Shown: one piece after another, positions 25,401 through 37,529 of the stretch
How positions within the stretch are numbered: the first letter of the stretch is position 1
Layout of the letters: each line of letters starts with the position of its first letter
Assembly: GCA_033239525.1 (NCBI GenBank)
Contig: BSYO01000033.1
Span: 2,657,501 to 2,721,500 of the forward strand
DNA length: 64,000 nt
Direction: 5' to 3'
Source of the DNA: Nepenthes gracilis
Lineage: Eukaryota > Streptophyta > Magnoliopsida > Caryophyllales > Nepenthaceae
Made by a program: the position numbers and the translations under genes
The notes under the pieces: model-generated
Database searches by the model: none
Seen by the model: the letters and a program-made list of their open reading frames with translations, nothing else
Told to the model about the DNA's origin: nothing

Positions 25401-27019
25401 TGATTATAATATATATTATATTTAACATATTATTAAATTATTCTATATTATAATTAATATTTTTTTAAAAAATTTCACCATTACTTTAATATTTCTAAAA
25501 ATTTATGACGACAGAAATAACACCTTTTAAGTTTTGCAATATGAATATATGAAAATTTAAAATTGTTATTTATAATTAGTGAAATATTGATTAGATTTTA
25601 TAATCAGCTTTATTTATATTTTTATCCTTTTTTTATTTAAATTATCTATTAATTTTATGTCTTATTAAATCATTATGACTTATATTTTTACAAATTAGAA
25701 AATAGAGCTATACTAACTAATATAAAAAACTAAAAATACTATCAACCACTAGTATTTAATTTTGATGATAATATTTACGTTTAATTTATACAATCAAGTA
25801 AATAGAAATATCATAAATTGCGTTTGATTATTTAATTGATACAAATAAATATGCAAATTAAACTAATCAAGTAATTTATCTGATTAATATCTTTGTCTCA
25901 TGCTGAGTGATTAATTCTATATAAAAGTATTAATAATTATTAACTTATTAAAATATTTAAATAAAGTAAATATACTAACATTAAATAAAAAAATATATAA
26001 ATATTTTCCTAACTATCTTTATAATTGAGATTGATAACTTATTAAAATGGACTGTACGGACTAACCAATTATTATAATGGCGAGTTGGATATTATAATAA
26101 TACCATGAATCAAATGCTAAATGAGTTGGGCAATCACTTATTAATTGGTTCTTAAATGGGTCATAAGAAACTTATATTTGAAGAATATTTTTAAATTAGT
26201 TTTAGATATTGAAAAAAAAAACATAATATTTTATTTATTTATTAAAATAAATAAAATAAATAAATAAATGAGCTACGCGTATTGAAAAATATATACTATC
26301 GGTTTGTCAACGTGGTTAGAACGGTCGTAAATGGTGTCTGATAATACTAATCATGGCGAAAATTCATATTGACCCAATTAAATTATTATTATTGCTATTT
26401 TGGTATTTGATAATGTAAGGATTTGGGAGTCTTGACAAGAGAGAGAATACGACCAAAATAAAGCCTCTCGTTAGACTATCTTTCTAATTATGTATATAAT
26501 TTATTCATGCTATTTGATAATTTGAATTCATAAATTTTATATTATTTAAGTTATGGATCACCATATATTTCAAAGCAACACAAATTTTATGGGAGATTGT
26601 TTTCAATTTATCTTTAATACATACAATAAATTTATAATACTATTAAAAGTATTTTAAAAATAGCATTAAATTTTCTAATTTAAATCTTACACTCTACAAT
26701 TTAAAATAATGGCAAAAAGATATGTGATGGATATGGTAATCGATAGGCTGACTCAGAAACTCAACCTGCTGAGAGAAGAATGGCTTAAGAAACAGAAGCC
26801 TAACATGACGTTCCCTCAACCCAAAATTTAGCAAGTGCAACGATCCACTTGAGAAGCGTGATCTTATACCATCCGGCGATAAACGAGCAATTAGAGTTAA
26901 TTAGTGGCTTACCGAGACAGACGCAATCCCGAATCGGTTGACAATATGACAGCTCAGCGCATACAATTGAGCGATAATTATCATAATTTAGCCTCATGAT
27001 TGTCCTAACGACTCAACAA
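25400..27019. other. AT-rich intergenic DNA
   Basis: Nothing recognised. There is a short AAAT-repeat at about 26225-26268. 26800-26997 is less AT-rich and has a minus open frame of 65 codons with no known relative. Confidence 0.5.
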
Positions 27020-27024
27020 ATATA

Positions 27025-28346
27025 TGTTGAAATTCGAACAATTCGGATTCACCTGATCTGGTGCAGCAAAAACCCGAACCCCCGTCATCGTCAGCCACTA
27101 TTAATGTGAGTAAAGGAATAAAGGAGATGTATAATATTTTTAACATGGAAACTCCTTCTCAACTAAGAAAAAAAATCACGGGATAAATTTTAAAAATATT
27201 ATACTATGTAAAATATGGTTACAAAAATCTCGAGACGGAATACAGCACCCACCTTAGCTACACAAGCCCCCGAAGAATAGACAACAAGAAAAACCTCTTC
27301 AAAATAAGTAAAAAAAATTCTCCTTCAATCTTAACTCTTTATTTTTTTCTCTCTTTCTTCTTACTGTGGTGCTTTCTACTTACAAACATTTTACAAGTGT
27401 GGTACGCCATTTCACCCCTGTACACATGCGGCCTGCGCACAACGCTCCTTGTGACACATCCACCAGCATTTAGTGATTTCTCACTCTTGGTGATTCCACA
27501 CACCTTCTGTTGAAGCTCCTGGCGCCTTTATATAGAAGCCTTGGCTTCGAATCCTCATCTGTTCAATTGGTCGATCTTGCAGATGATTCATGCCATGTCT
27601 TCCCCTATTCCCGAGCTTCCTACAGGCCCATGCCCTACAAGACGGTTGTGCATGCTCTGATCAGACGACACATACTCTGAAAAGCCTACAAACCTAGTAG
27701 GTCAACTAGCTGCTCTGAAAAGGTTGCCACTAACTCTGCTGTCAACTGTCCGCAACATTGTCTTTTCACAATGTCCTCGGGCCTTTACTGCATAGCCCTT
27801 GGCCCATTGCTATAGTCAATCCTCGGGCATTCCATACCTGGCAAAGCCATCGGTAAGTTTCGCGCACCTTGTTCAGCCGGTCAACACACGTTGACCGAAA
27901 TGATGTAACTTGTCTCCTTAGCCGTCTGCGCACCAATAGAACCCCGCGTCTATTTTGCTTCTAAGCCGGTCAACGCGTTGACCGGCCTTTTGCCACATTT
28001 GTCCGGTCAACACGTTGACCGACAAACTTCCCTCAAAAGCTTTCGCGCCTTCTTCCTCTTTGCCTCCTTTGACTGGTCAAAGAGTTGATCGGCCATTTGC
28101 CTAAAGAAGTCTAGCCATCTTCCTTCAACTAGTCAACTCTGTTGACCGATACTTTACATTGTGCCAATTTTTTTCCTTCCGGATTTCTTCTCTGCACTTT
28201 GACTCTTAGCCGTCAACCTCTGTTGACTGGCTAATGTTCTCCGGATTTTCACTCCGATAAATATACTTCATCATTTACTTTCCGAAAATTTTCCAGCGAC
28301 AAGTCAATTTGTTAGGTTACCCACAAGAGAGTGACCAGACCCAACA
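27025..28346 (-). mobile_element. Solo Copia LTR, 1322 bp, with 5-bp TSD
   Basis: The block starts TGTTGAAATTCG and ends GACCCAACA on the plus strand, so its tips are the inverted pair TGTTG/CAACA. It is flanked by ATATA at 27020-27024 and ATATA at 28347-28351. On the minus strand it opens TGTTGGGTCTGGTCACTC. Near 27177-27186 is ATCACGGGAT, the complement of the Copia R-region word shared with 5570 and 40210. It contains no gag or pol, so the internal part was presumably lost by LTR-LTR recombination. It is the longer relative of the LTR at 5437-6248. Confidence 0.85.
27879..28227. promoter_or_regulatory. Six inverted W-box pairs in the solo LTR
   Basis: Inverted TTGAC pairs lie at 27879-27896, 27968-27983, 28005-28020, 28075-28090, 28132-28147 and 28212-28227. 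The second and third are GGTCAACGCGTTGACC and GGTCAACACGTTGACC. They are in the U3 half of the minus-strand LTR, upstream of its expected transcription start. TTGAC is the WRKY core site. The regulatory effect is inferred. Confidence 0.65.
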
Positions 28347-28351
28347 ATATA

Positions 28352-31346
28352 CGAGAATATTATCCCATAATTACAGATTGTCCCAAAATAATAATGATAA
28401 CCCAACATATATTCTCAGGCAGTGGAGCAAATATATACAAACAACTGCCATCAAGCGTGAAGCTCAAAGAATGTTAAACCGGTGCACGCTCTACAAACTT
28501 ATAATCTTATAATCTTTTAAGAGATATGATTATTTTAAGAATAAACTTATAATCTTTTTATGCAAACATAAGTATCGTACAACTTATATATAAATAAGTA
28601 TTGTTATTATATTCTTATTCATTTCCGTATTTGAGAGGGAATTCATGGTAGTATTTGCAATCTTCATTTGTGTTTACAATGAGAGAGGTCAAATCCTGAG
28701 ATATTGTTATTATTCATGGGATTCAACCATGCTTACACGCAGCTTTACAAACTGATGACATATGTTTATGGATCTAAATTTTTCTTTATAATAATGATAT
28801 TTTTTAATTGACTAAAGCTACCACATCAGATTATACCAAACGATAGCAAATCTACTTGTGCCGACTTGCTGCCACGTTTACAATTAAATCTGACCAATTA
28901 ACAAAAGTAAAGCGCAAATTATCGAACATTTGCTTGCAATAAGCTTACGTCCAGCTGATGTGATGACGTCAGCATATATGTAAAGAAGATCATCTACTGA
29001 TATTAAATAATTAAGTAGTTAAAGAAAATAATGTATTTAGATTAGATTATTTAGTTATAATATATATATATATATGTAATTTAAATTTAGTGATATTTAA
29101 TTTATAATGGGGAATTATTATTAAGTGAAGCTGTCTCCTGAAGAAATTAAAATATTTGGATTAAATAATTCTCAAAAATTGCAAAACGTGGGGAGCGTGA
29201 ATCATGGCACTTGTTTAGTTCAACGTTGTGGCATTCACAGACGCACCAAAAAAAAAAAAAAACTTATTTTTATACAAAAAATATTATTTATTCTAACCAT
29301 AATTTATTTATAATTTTTATATATCTATTAAAATTTTTAAAAAATAAATAAAATAAGCCCTGCATGTACAATCTAATTTTAATTGTTCCGTACAACTCTT
29401 TAAAATTTTTAAAAATAAACAAATTAAATAAATAAGTGAGTTTCATGTGTAATTTCTTAGACCGGAAAAGATAAATCTGTTACATATACTTATTTTTCTC
29501 TAAAAATTAAAAATTTTCAGTCAAAAAATGCCGTCGCCGGCCAGCTGGTCTGTCGAATAAGCTTGATTTGTCTACCTAAATGGGAGGAGACTTGCTTATT
29601 AGATTCAAATATTTGAAACGAGTGGCGTTCACATTCAATTAAAAAATCATGTATTTTTGTTTAAAAACAAAATAAAAATTATCTAATAATTATTTCGAAA
29701 TTATATTTTTTTCTCTTAAATACTCCGTTTATTATATTTACTGAAAGATACATTAATTACCAAATAAAGAATAAAGAATAATTGCTAAATCAATATTGCA
29801 GTTAATGTCCCGGTGAACGTTGGCAATGCGTGGTTGGTTCATCATTTTTCCTTGTGGGAGATTCTCACGCAAACGACCTTTTTGATTGATAATCAAAATG
29901 GGATTAAGTTAATGCATTTCTCACCGTTTGAAAATACAGGTTTGCTATGTCACATCGAAAACTCTCTCGTGTGGGACTCAAACAAGCCGGTACCTGTTTT
30001 AATTATTGAATAAATTATTAATTTTTTTTATTTGACATGTTATTAAAGATTTATAATTTTATATAGTTTAATTATATTTTTTATCTCAAAAATTATTACC
30101 TTAATAAGCTTAATCTTTGATAAAAATAATAACATTCAAATAACTAAGAAATTGATTATTTCTTTATTCTATTGGATGCCAATTGGTAGGTTAAGAGTTA
30201 ATTTGACAACAAAGGGGGTTACACTCTCTGCACATTTAGAAATACATTTTCTACAACTATCATTAAACAAGAGAGAAATAGGGATGGAAGTTAAATCAAT
30301 TTCAGATTTATTGGGAAAAGAATAAAAAGATGGGCTCGAATATGATTATTCAACTATACATAATGATTTTAGTCCTATACAGTTCTATATAAATTTCTCA
30401 ACTTAGATCTTGAAAATATAAATGATTAGAAATATTATTTAGGATTATCTAGTATAACTCAAGATTATCTAAAACATATATAATTTTGTAAATATTTTTA
30501 TACTGCAACAAAATATTTTGAGTTTATAAGTTGAAAATCTTATATTCTTTTAATAAGTAATCGATATGTATTAATAAAAAAGGATATAGTCCAAATATCA
30601 GAGGACTGAAAAGATTTACAAGTATAATGAGCTATATTACAACACCTCTCTGATATCGAGGAATGAGAAAGGCAAAAGAACAAAATTTCAAAAAATCAAA
30701 TTCAAGAAAATGCGAGTGATAAAACCTAGCAACTTGGCCTAAAGATACCACATTGCTAAGGATGTTTGGGTCGATTTACATCTTCCTTTCTTAGAGGAGT
30801 AAAGTTTATTGACAAAGAAGGTCTAGATAATTCTGATAATTTGCTTGGAAGGGTTGATTTCAGCACCTTTAAAAACATATTTGTTACGTGCTTTTTAAAT
30901 AAAGGAATTTTGGTTGTAAAAGCATCTCTAAACATAGGGTGCCAAAGGAGCCTCTTTTTCATCGAATCGAAGCTCATGAGAATTCATGGTTCTCAATCTT
31001 CATAGGGCCACGACCATTTGGTTTTCATGCAAATCTCCATCTAATTATGCTTGGCAATGCTATATTGAAAAAGTGATGTAAAGGGACTAAAGGCCATTGT
31101 TGCGAAAAATGAGGAGGGATTAAAATTGAGAAATCGAGCACAGTCCATCATACTAAGACGATATTAAATAGACAACCATATAATGAAAGTGTGCGAGGGG
31201 CTTGCATTTAATCCCGGAATAAGATTGTACCGGAGGATATTTGTGATGATGGTTTAAATATATGCCATAGAGACTTCAATTAAAAGGATAAGTGGGCCTC
31301 GAGAGTCCAAGGAATCAAGTTCGAGCAATTTGAGTAAGCGGGTATT
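28352..31346. other. Intergenic DNA without recognised genes
   Basis: This is AT-rich with an AT repeat at 29060-29075 and poly-A at 29249-29262. Open frames at 29813-30013 (66 codons) and 30766-31005 (79 codons) have fairly normal composition but no known relative. 30590-31340 is less AT-rich and may be debris of a retroelement body next to the LTR at 31352. Confidence 0.4.
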
Positions 31347-31351
31347 CAATC

Positions 31352-32663
31352 TAAAGGGAATTATACATCCCAAATCACACACGGATTCGACCCCTTAATA
31401 AATTAGCGAAAACAGTAACAATAATAATAAATATTCAATACATATAAAGAATATTTAATTCTAAATGATATAAGCAATACGAGTATATAAATAAAGGTAA
31501 TAATAAATAATAATAAATAGATAATTTTTTGTAACGAAGAGAAAACTCGATAACCACGGTTATTGAGAAAAATCTTTCGATCTTCAACAATTAGGGAAGA
31601 AATGTACTACGAAAATCAATTTACAGATCGAATAGTAACAACGTACTAACTTAATTGACTTACTCTCGTATTATGGTCCCTATCAAAGAATTCTTTGGAT
31701 TTGCTCACGACAACGAAATCGAACGCCTTTTGATTTTTACGTCAATCTTCCCTCTCAAACCACTTGAATTGTCGAATATCACTAGAGTCAAGTGTCCACG
31801 CCACCGATGTCGCCACGAATGTTAACAGGCTGAAAGAGGTGTAAATAAAAAGACACGATATGGAGAGAAAACTTTGTCAATGAAGCACAATCGTTGGTAT
31901 GAAATTTTTTCAATAATGGAGTACAAAGATGATATGTTTTTCAAGAGAAAAAGCACCTCAAAAATTCGCTAGAGTCTTAGGGTTCAAAAACATAAGGCCT
32001 CTATATATATTGAGCCTAAATTGTTTAAAAAATAAAGGAATTGTTAGGCACAAAAAGAGTCGTGCCGCTCAAGTGCCGCTTGAGCTCGCAACAGGCGCAG
32101 GATAGGGTTTGGGAATTTTGTGCCTTGGCGCTTGAGTATGGATCGAGCTCTCATCGAGCACCCTGGTTCTAGAAAACGTGTCTAGGTAACACCTCGGACA
32201 CTCATTGAGCCGCTCGATTTTGGAAAACGTGCCTAGTTTGCACCTCGAGGGCTCATCGAGCCCCCCAGTTCTGGAAAACGTGCCTAGGTGGCGCCTCAGG
32301 CACTCATCGAGCGCCTCAATTCTGAAAAATGCGCCTAATTTGTATTTCGAGCGCTCATCGAGCACCCCGGTTATGAAAAAAGTGCATAGTTTGTGCCTTG
32401 GGAGCTCATCAAACTCCTAATTCTGAAAAACATGCCTAGTTGACGCTTCAAGCGCTGATCGAGTGCTTGATTTTGGAAGGCACGCCTTGATGGTGCTTTC
32501 GGCGCCCCTCCTGAAATGGTGTGAAACAGGTGACAAAAAAACGTAAAAGCTAAGTATGTGACGATGACGGCTTTCGGGTATGAAATTGATGAAAATCTTT
32601 TAGGCCGATATATTATTGTAGATATCGAACGTGCCAATAAGAAATCAAATAAATAACCCAACA
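31352..32663 (-). mobile_element. Family-B Copia-type LTR, 1312 bp, TSD CAATC
   Basis: CAATC occurs at 31347-31351 and again at 32664-32668. The upper tip is AACCCAACA; the lower tip reads TAAAGGG, so the expected TG has become TA. The R/U5 side has the word CCACGGTTATTGAGAAAAAT at 31556, a relative of 57580-57599. A TATA-like TATATATATTGAG lies near 32002 and a 50-bp tandem array forms U3. Relatives: 48985-50600 and 57390-58375. There are no internal coding regions. Confidence 0.8.
32120..32500. repeat. 50-bp tandem repeat, seven copies
   Basis: The word GGAAAACGTGCCTAG and variants start at about 32173, 32224, 32275, 32325, 32376, 32426 and 32475, giving a period of 49-51 bases. Each unit also has a CTCATCGAGC-type half. 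The open frames at 32069-32365 (minus) and 32205-32420 (plus) are read-throughs of this array, with roughly 17-residue repeats. They are not genes. Confidence 0.92.
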
Positions 32664-33044
32664 CAATCATAAAATATACTAACTCAAAATATGACTAACA
32701 CAATCCAACCATAAGAAATGGATAGTAACCTAAGCTAGAGGTAGCAAAGACCACCAAGTATAATAGATAAGTTTTTCTACTTTTTGGTCTCATGGGAGAT
32801 CAGTATGTAAGGCAACACAGATGGGGTCAATAAAAGTAAACGATCCATTTGATGCTAGTTATTTAACCAAATAAAAATACTCTTGTATTCCTAATGATTA
32901 TCGAATGAATGGATAATGTTATTTCAAATATTTAAAATTTTTTGATAGTTCTACGTATTGATTGTAGAATCTTAATAGTATAAATATACCTAACCCAAAT
33001 ACAATATTTTTGTATCTAATTTACCTAGATGGACGAATTATCCA

Positions 33045-33631
33045 TCATAAAAACAAGATAAAGATACCCCCGGATGAGGGCTTTGTTCTTGGAAACCATG
33101 CTTCTCTTAGGCCCTCGTTGTTTCCTTTGCTACCTTCAGTAGCTTTGCCCTTGTAGCTAGCAAAGGGTTTTTTTTTTTTTTTCCCCTTTTTCAAGGCAAT
33201 AGAAGAGGGAGGGATAGGGCTGGGAGGCCCAGCCAGAGTTGATGAAATTTCCCCTGCCTCAAAGAGGCAGAAGGCAGAGGAGGAGTTGCTAGAAAAAGGG
33301 TTCAGGAAACTTGCTGGTTTGTAGACTTGTGACACCTTCAGTTGACAAGAATCGGGTGAGTGGTTTAAGGAGTTACACATTGAGCATCTAAAGGATTTTG
33401 AATAGTATTCCACTTTAGGGAGAGGAATTCTAGGGACATACCAATAAAATTAATCCAAACAGAAAGTAATTTATACATTTCTTTTAATAAAATTATAAGA
33501 GGTTTGCATTTTTTAAGAAAATGAGATTTTTTGTTAAATATTAAAGACTCATTTTTAACCATGTTGGTCATGCCAATATCATTATAGAAGGCAAAGAAGA
33601 ATCCACCATTATAAATACAAATACCTTTCAA
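33045..33631 (-). pseudogene. DUF4283 / zinc-knuckle retroelement ORF fragment
   Basis: Minus strand, upstream part (33631-33365): GFFFAFYNDIGMTNMVKNES, then KKCKPLIILLKEM and VWINFIGMSLEFLSLKW. This follows the DUF4283 pattern (fluid-phase F...VLKGxP, KKWxPxxDLxKE, PIWIRxxGLPLEFWS). Downstream part (33413-33045): MEYYSKSFRCSMCNSLNHSP with DSC, i.e. a Cx2Cx4Hx4C knuckle, followed by a Pro/Ser/Lys-rich tail. The middle of the domain is deleted between the two frames. Such proteins are usually ORF1/gag-like products of plant LINEs and related retroelements. No endonuclease or reverse transcriptase is seen nearby. Confidence 0.65.
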
Positions 33632-33639
33632 ACTAAACT

Positions 33640-35845
33640 ATATCCATAATCTTTTGATATGAATTTTAAAAAAATATAAACATAATTTTTTTTATTAAAG
33701 TATTTAATAAGTATATATTTTTATGATTTTACGCTTAGATTTTTACGAGTTTTTATCTTTCAAACAGAGGTGGAAAGGCAAAGTAGGACTTTGAAAAGCC
33801 GAATCAACTTTTACAACCATTGCCGTGACATCTCATAGTGTTGGACAATATTCTAAGTCCTCCGCAACCCAAATTGAGAGGAAATCTTGACATAAACAGA
33901 TGTCAACCCAACAGGGCATAGCAAGTGAAATGGACTAGTGTCATTGATAAATAGTTGTAATGATTCAATTTGAGATTTTGTAATCTAATAGGTAACGTAT
34001 TTTATTTACTTTGCCCGTTATATATATAGCTACCTGTCCTTCTACATACATATCACAAAATGTGGTGATAGATTTGACCACGGTACCATGTCTCATTGTG
34101 TTACAAAATACATATAACTATAACTAATTAATTTAATATTAAAAGATGTTGAGTCATATATATTATATTAAAAATTTATTAAACTTAGCATTGCGTCTGT
34201 ATCTAAAAACTATTAGTGGCTAATGAAAATAATATGGAAGTGTAATCCATGTGAGATTTATTAGAAGGCCACGTAAATAGCGTGGAGAATATTATATTGT
34301 CACACAAAAATTGCAAAATCAATATATTAATATGCAGCTAGAAGTATTTGATTTAGAATATTTTATTGATAGAAAATTTTATTTGTTTCGTGTATTCAAT
34401 TTATTTATAACTTTTATTTCTACATATAAAGCCAATGGAATTTAATAAATAATAAAATTAACCCCACATATGAAGATGAGACCATAGATAGGTTATAGAA
34501 AATAATTTTTTTTTTAATGTGACATTAAATTCAATTACATTCAGAATTGGAATAACTAATGAGCTAAATACACAAAATTTGTATTACGTGAAATTTAAAG
34601 ATGATTAAAATATAAGTAGTCTGTTGTTTTAATTATTTTTGTAGTTTAAATAAATAACCTTTAAATTGAAATAAAATACATTATTATTATGTCAAAAATC
34701 AATGCATAAATTCAATTTGTTATGATTATAAAAATTAATATATTTTCATCACTTACAAATAGTACAGTTGCTATGCATTTACTGAATACGGTAATATCAT
34801 TTCAGTTCGTATCAATACACTGCCACCTCGGAAGCACACATTTACTACATCTGTTTATCCTTTCATGTAGAAAAATAATTTGGATCACCTTTTACATATA
34901 TTTAAATAATATAATATATTATTTATATATTTATATCAATAAATCCACATAAAAATAAATATATAATTGAGACAAAATTTTATAGAAAAACGAATCGGGA
35001 TTTCATGTTTTAATCAAATCGGATTAGTCTGTCATTCTCATATTAAAAGGTTCAAAGTCAATCCCTTTGAATTATATCATATCTTATTTCTTATGCCATG
35101 ATAATATTGAAAAGAAATTTCTTGGTAATTTTCACATAGAAGAATTTTCTAATCGTTGTATTTTCTTGAACAAGGCCTAATCAAGGCACGTATATATTAA
35201 GCAAAATGAATTTTTAGAAAAATATTTTTTAAAAAAACCTGAAGAAATTCAATTAATAAGCCAAATCAACTGCCGAATTCCCCCCCCCTCCCCCTGCCCC
35301 ACTAAATAAATGCTAGAAATTTTCTCATAAACGGTTGACATTTCTTATTTTCTTTAGCGTGACATTCACTACTACCACTATGCCCTTTCCTATAGCTTAC
35401 ACCCCAAGTTGCCGACCATTTTTTATTTTTAATTTATTTTTTATCATTAGAAATAGTATTAGAAAACACAGATTTGAGATTTCTACCCTATTAAAAAGGG
35501 AATTAATTTAATTCCTTTTAAAAATTATTGAATGGATAAGATTAATTATTTTTTAATAATAAATAAAAATTAAATAATACTTTTAATAATAAATAATATA
35601 ATTATTTGATTAATATTGAATAATTGTGATTAAGAGTGATTGAATCAACCATTTTTTTAGAAGAATAATCTCCCCAAATTAAGAAAACACCATTAATAAA
35701 ACAATTTTAAATAACGTGGCACTCTATTAATATATTTAAATATATTAATAAATTTATATAAAAATAAATAGATTAATAGATGAGTATTATATAATGGATT
35801 ACAACTTAATAAAGCCTAAAATATATCATCAAATGTCTTTAGATT
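33640..35845. other. AT-rich upstream region of the IDA-LIKE gene
   Basis: No gene found. A C-rich run (CCCCCCCCTCCCCCTGCCCC) sits at 35281-35300 in otherwise AT-rich DNA. Some cis-regulatory sequence of the IDA-LIKE gene may lie in the last kilobase, but I cannot point to it. Confidence 0.4.
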
Positions 35846-35851
35846 TATGTA

Positions 35852-35858
35852 TATATAA
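35852..35858 (+). promoter_or_regulatory. TATA box of the IDA-LIKE gene
   Basis: TATATAA lies 121 bases before the start codon and is followed by ACACAGCAACCCC, a plausible transcription start near 35882-35890, then a CT-rich leader. Confidence 0.65.
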
Positions 35859-35972
35859 ACACAGCAACCCCATCTTCAGTAAATATTGCCATACGCGTAC
35901 CCACCTTTCCCTCTGCCTCTCTTCCCTCACCCTTTCTCCCTTCCTCCTAACGTTGATTCATCTGATTATTTC

Positions 35973-36242
35973 ATGGCGGCTTCTTCATCATCATCATCTT
36001 CTTCTAGGCTAATGATTCTTTACCTTGTGATTTTCCTGTCACTTCTTATCATCGATCCATGCAAGGGGATTCGACAGGGGAAAACCGTGGTGGAAGATGG
36101 AGCATATTCGATGGATTCTATTAACAAGAAGCCTAAGTCGGATCAGCAGAGTTTTGTCTTCAATTTCTTCCCAAAGGGTACTCCCACTTCCTCCAGTCCC
36201 TCTAAACAGCACAACTCCGTGATTGATTCTTCACATAACTGA
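35973..36242 (+). CDS. IDA-LIKE secreted peptide hormone precursor
   Basis: This is an intronless frame of 89 residues. It starts at MAASSSS (35973), which directly precedes a signal peptide (LMILYLVIFLSLLIIDPCKG, residues 13-32). A variable, basic middle follows. Near the C-terminus is FNFFPKGTPTSSS, PSKQHN, then SVIDSSHN. This matches the IDA/IDL extended PIP layout (F..LPKGxPIPPSxPSKRHN plus a short Ser-rich tail), with PKG at residues 67-69 and the HN dyad at 80-81. The mature peptide would be perceived by HAESA-type receptor kinases during abscission or cell separation (known for IDA; inferred here). Oddities: the peptide core is one residue shorter than the IDA consensus and the Arg before His-Asn is Gln. 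An upstream in-frame start is also possible, but it would bury the signal peptide. Size fits the family. Confidence 0.85.
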   Translation: MAASSSSSSSSRLMILYLVIFLSLLIIDPCKGIRQGKTVVEDGAYSMDSINKKPKSDQQSFVFNFFPKGTPTSSSPSKQHNSVIDSSHN

Positions 36243-36352
36243 AAAATCGATCAATCTCTTGTCGGTTTTAATCATTTCTTCTTCTTATTAGATTCTGAAT
36301 GATGATAATTTCCTTCTCTTTTAGCAATATGAGAATTTATTTATAGCTGCTT

Positions 36353-36383
36353 TTCTTCTTCTTCTTCTTCTTCTTCTTCTTTC
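36353..36383. repeat. (CTT)n microsatellite in the 3' flank
   Basis: About ten CTT units lie 110 bases after the IDA-LIKE stop codon, probably in or near its 3' UTR. Confidence 0.9.
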
Positions 36384-36954
36384 AGATTTTACGCTGTACA
36401 TAGGCTGCTAAGGGCCTTGCGGATTGATTAATCGACAGGATACTCAATCACGAGATTTTATTGTATTTTTATTTTTCCGAGTTGATGGTTTTTATGATGC
36501 AAGAATAGTAAATACAGAACGATTATTGATGGGCATATCATTATCTTGTTTTTCTTTTTCCTATAATTTGACTTGTAGTATCGACTTAATTATATATGAG
36601 CAATTTTTGTTTAGTTAGCAAACTTTGCTTTGAAAACTAATTTCATTTTTAAACTTTTAATTTTGTTAATTTAGTCTTCAATGCTTTTAGTTTGATAAAA
36701 AACTTTTAATTATGGTCTAAATTGACTTAAAATTCACTATATAAGATAACTCATTATTATTGATTGATAACTAATTAGGTGTGAAGCTATACAATTTTTT
36801 TTTTTCAATAAAAGAGCAAAATAGCATCTTATTTTTTGGCTAAATTGGGATCCAACTTTCAAATTATGCAATGGTCTAATAATTTCAAGTCAAATTACAT
36901 GGTAACTGAGAGTTAGGACTGGATTAGCCAAATTTTTGAAAAATATTTGAAGGA

Positions 36955-36955
<1 letters not shown>

Positions 36956-37002
<47 letters not shown>
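36956..37002. repeat. (TA)n microsatellite, about 23 units
   Basis: An uninterrupted TA run, with a smaller AT run at about 37090-37110. Confidence 0.97.
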
Positions 37003-37004
<2 letters not shown>

Positions 37005-37529
37005 CTACGCTATTGTTGGGACCCCCTTTATATACCCTTTTTAATGAAAAGTTGGATCCATCCACCAATTTTTTATATATACTATTATTATAATATATAT
37101 ATATATATATTGTTCAACATTCAACACTCTTAATTGACTTTGAAATTGTGGGATATGAGAAACTACTTGCCTTTGTTTAGGAGGCATATTTTCAACATAT
37201 GAGTGTTGTGTTCAAACCAAAATTCCTTAGAAGAGAGCTATTAGTTGTTGACATCTTAATGAGCGTATCAATTTTTTAAGTCAACTACTTTTAATAATAT
37301 TTATTATTAAATGAGAAAGACCAAATGATAGATAGCATGTTTGTACGATTATTTTACGATCTTTTAATTAAGATATGTTTACTAACATTCATTGTGTTCA
37401 ATCACATCTTGTGTGATATACATACGAGGGGTAATAAGACATCGAGAGTCTTTGTGATGGAGAAGAGCTGTGCATGAGTTTAAACTATTTAAAATCTTTT
37501 ATTTGACATCCACCCGTATAAGTACCGTT

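Noticed and set aside
32069..32420. Open frames on both strands with repeated LGTFSRT / LENVP-like peptides
   Set aside because: They follow the 50-bp tandem array. The repeat period near 17 codons creates frames on both strands, and there is no start context or family match.
32120..32500. CRISPR-like spacing (about 50-bp period)
   Set aside because: The whole unit is repeated without unique spacers, and the genome is clearly a plant's. This is a minisatellite.
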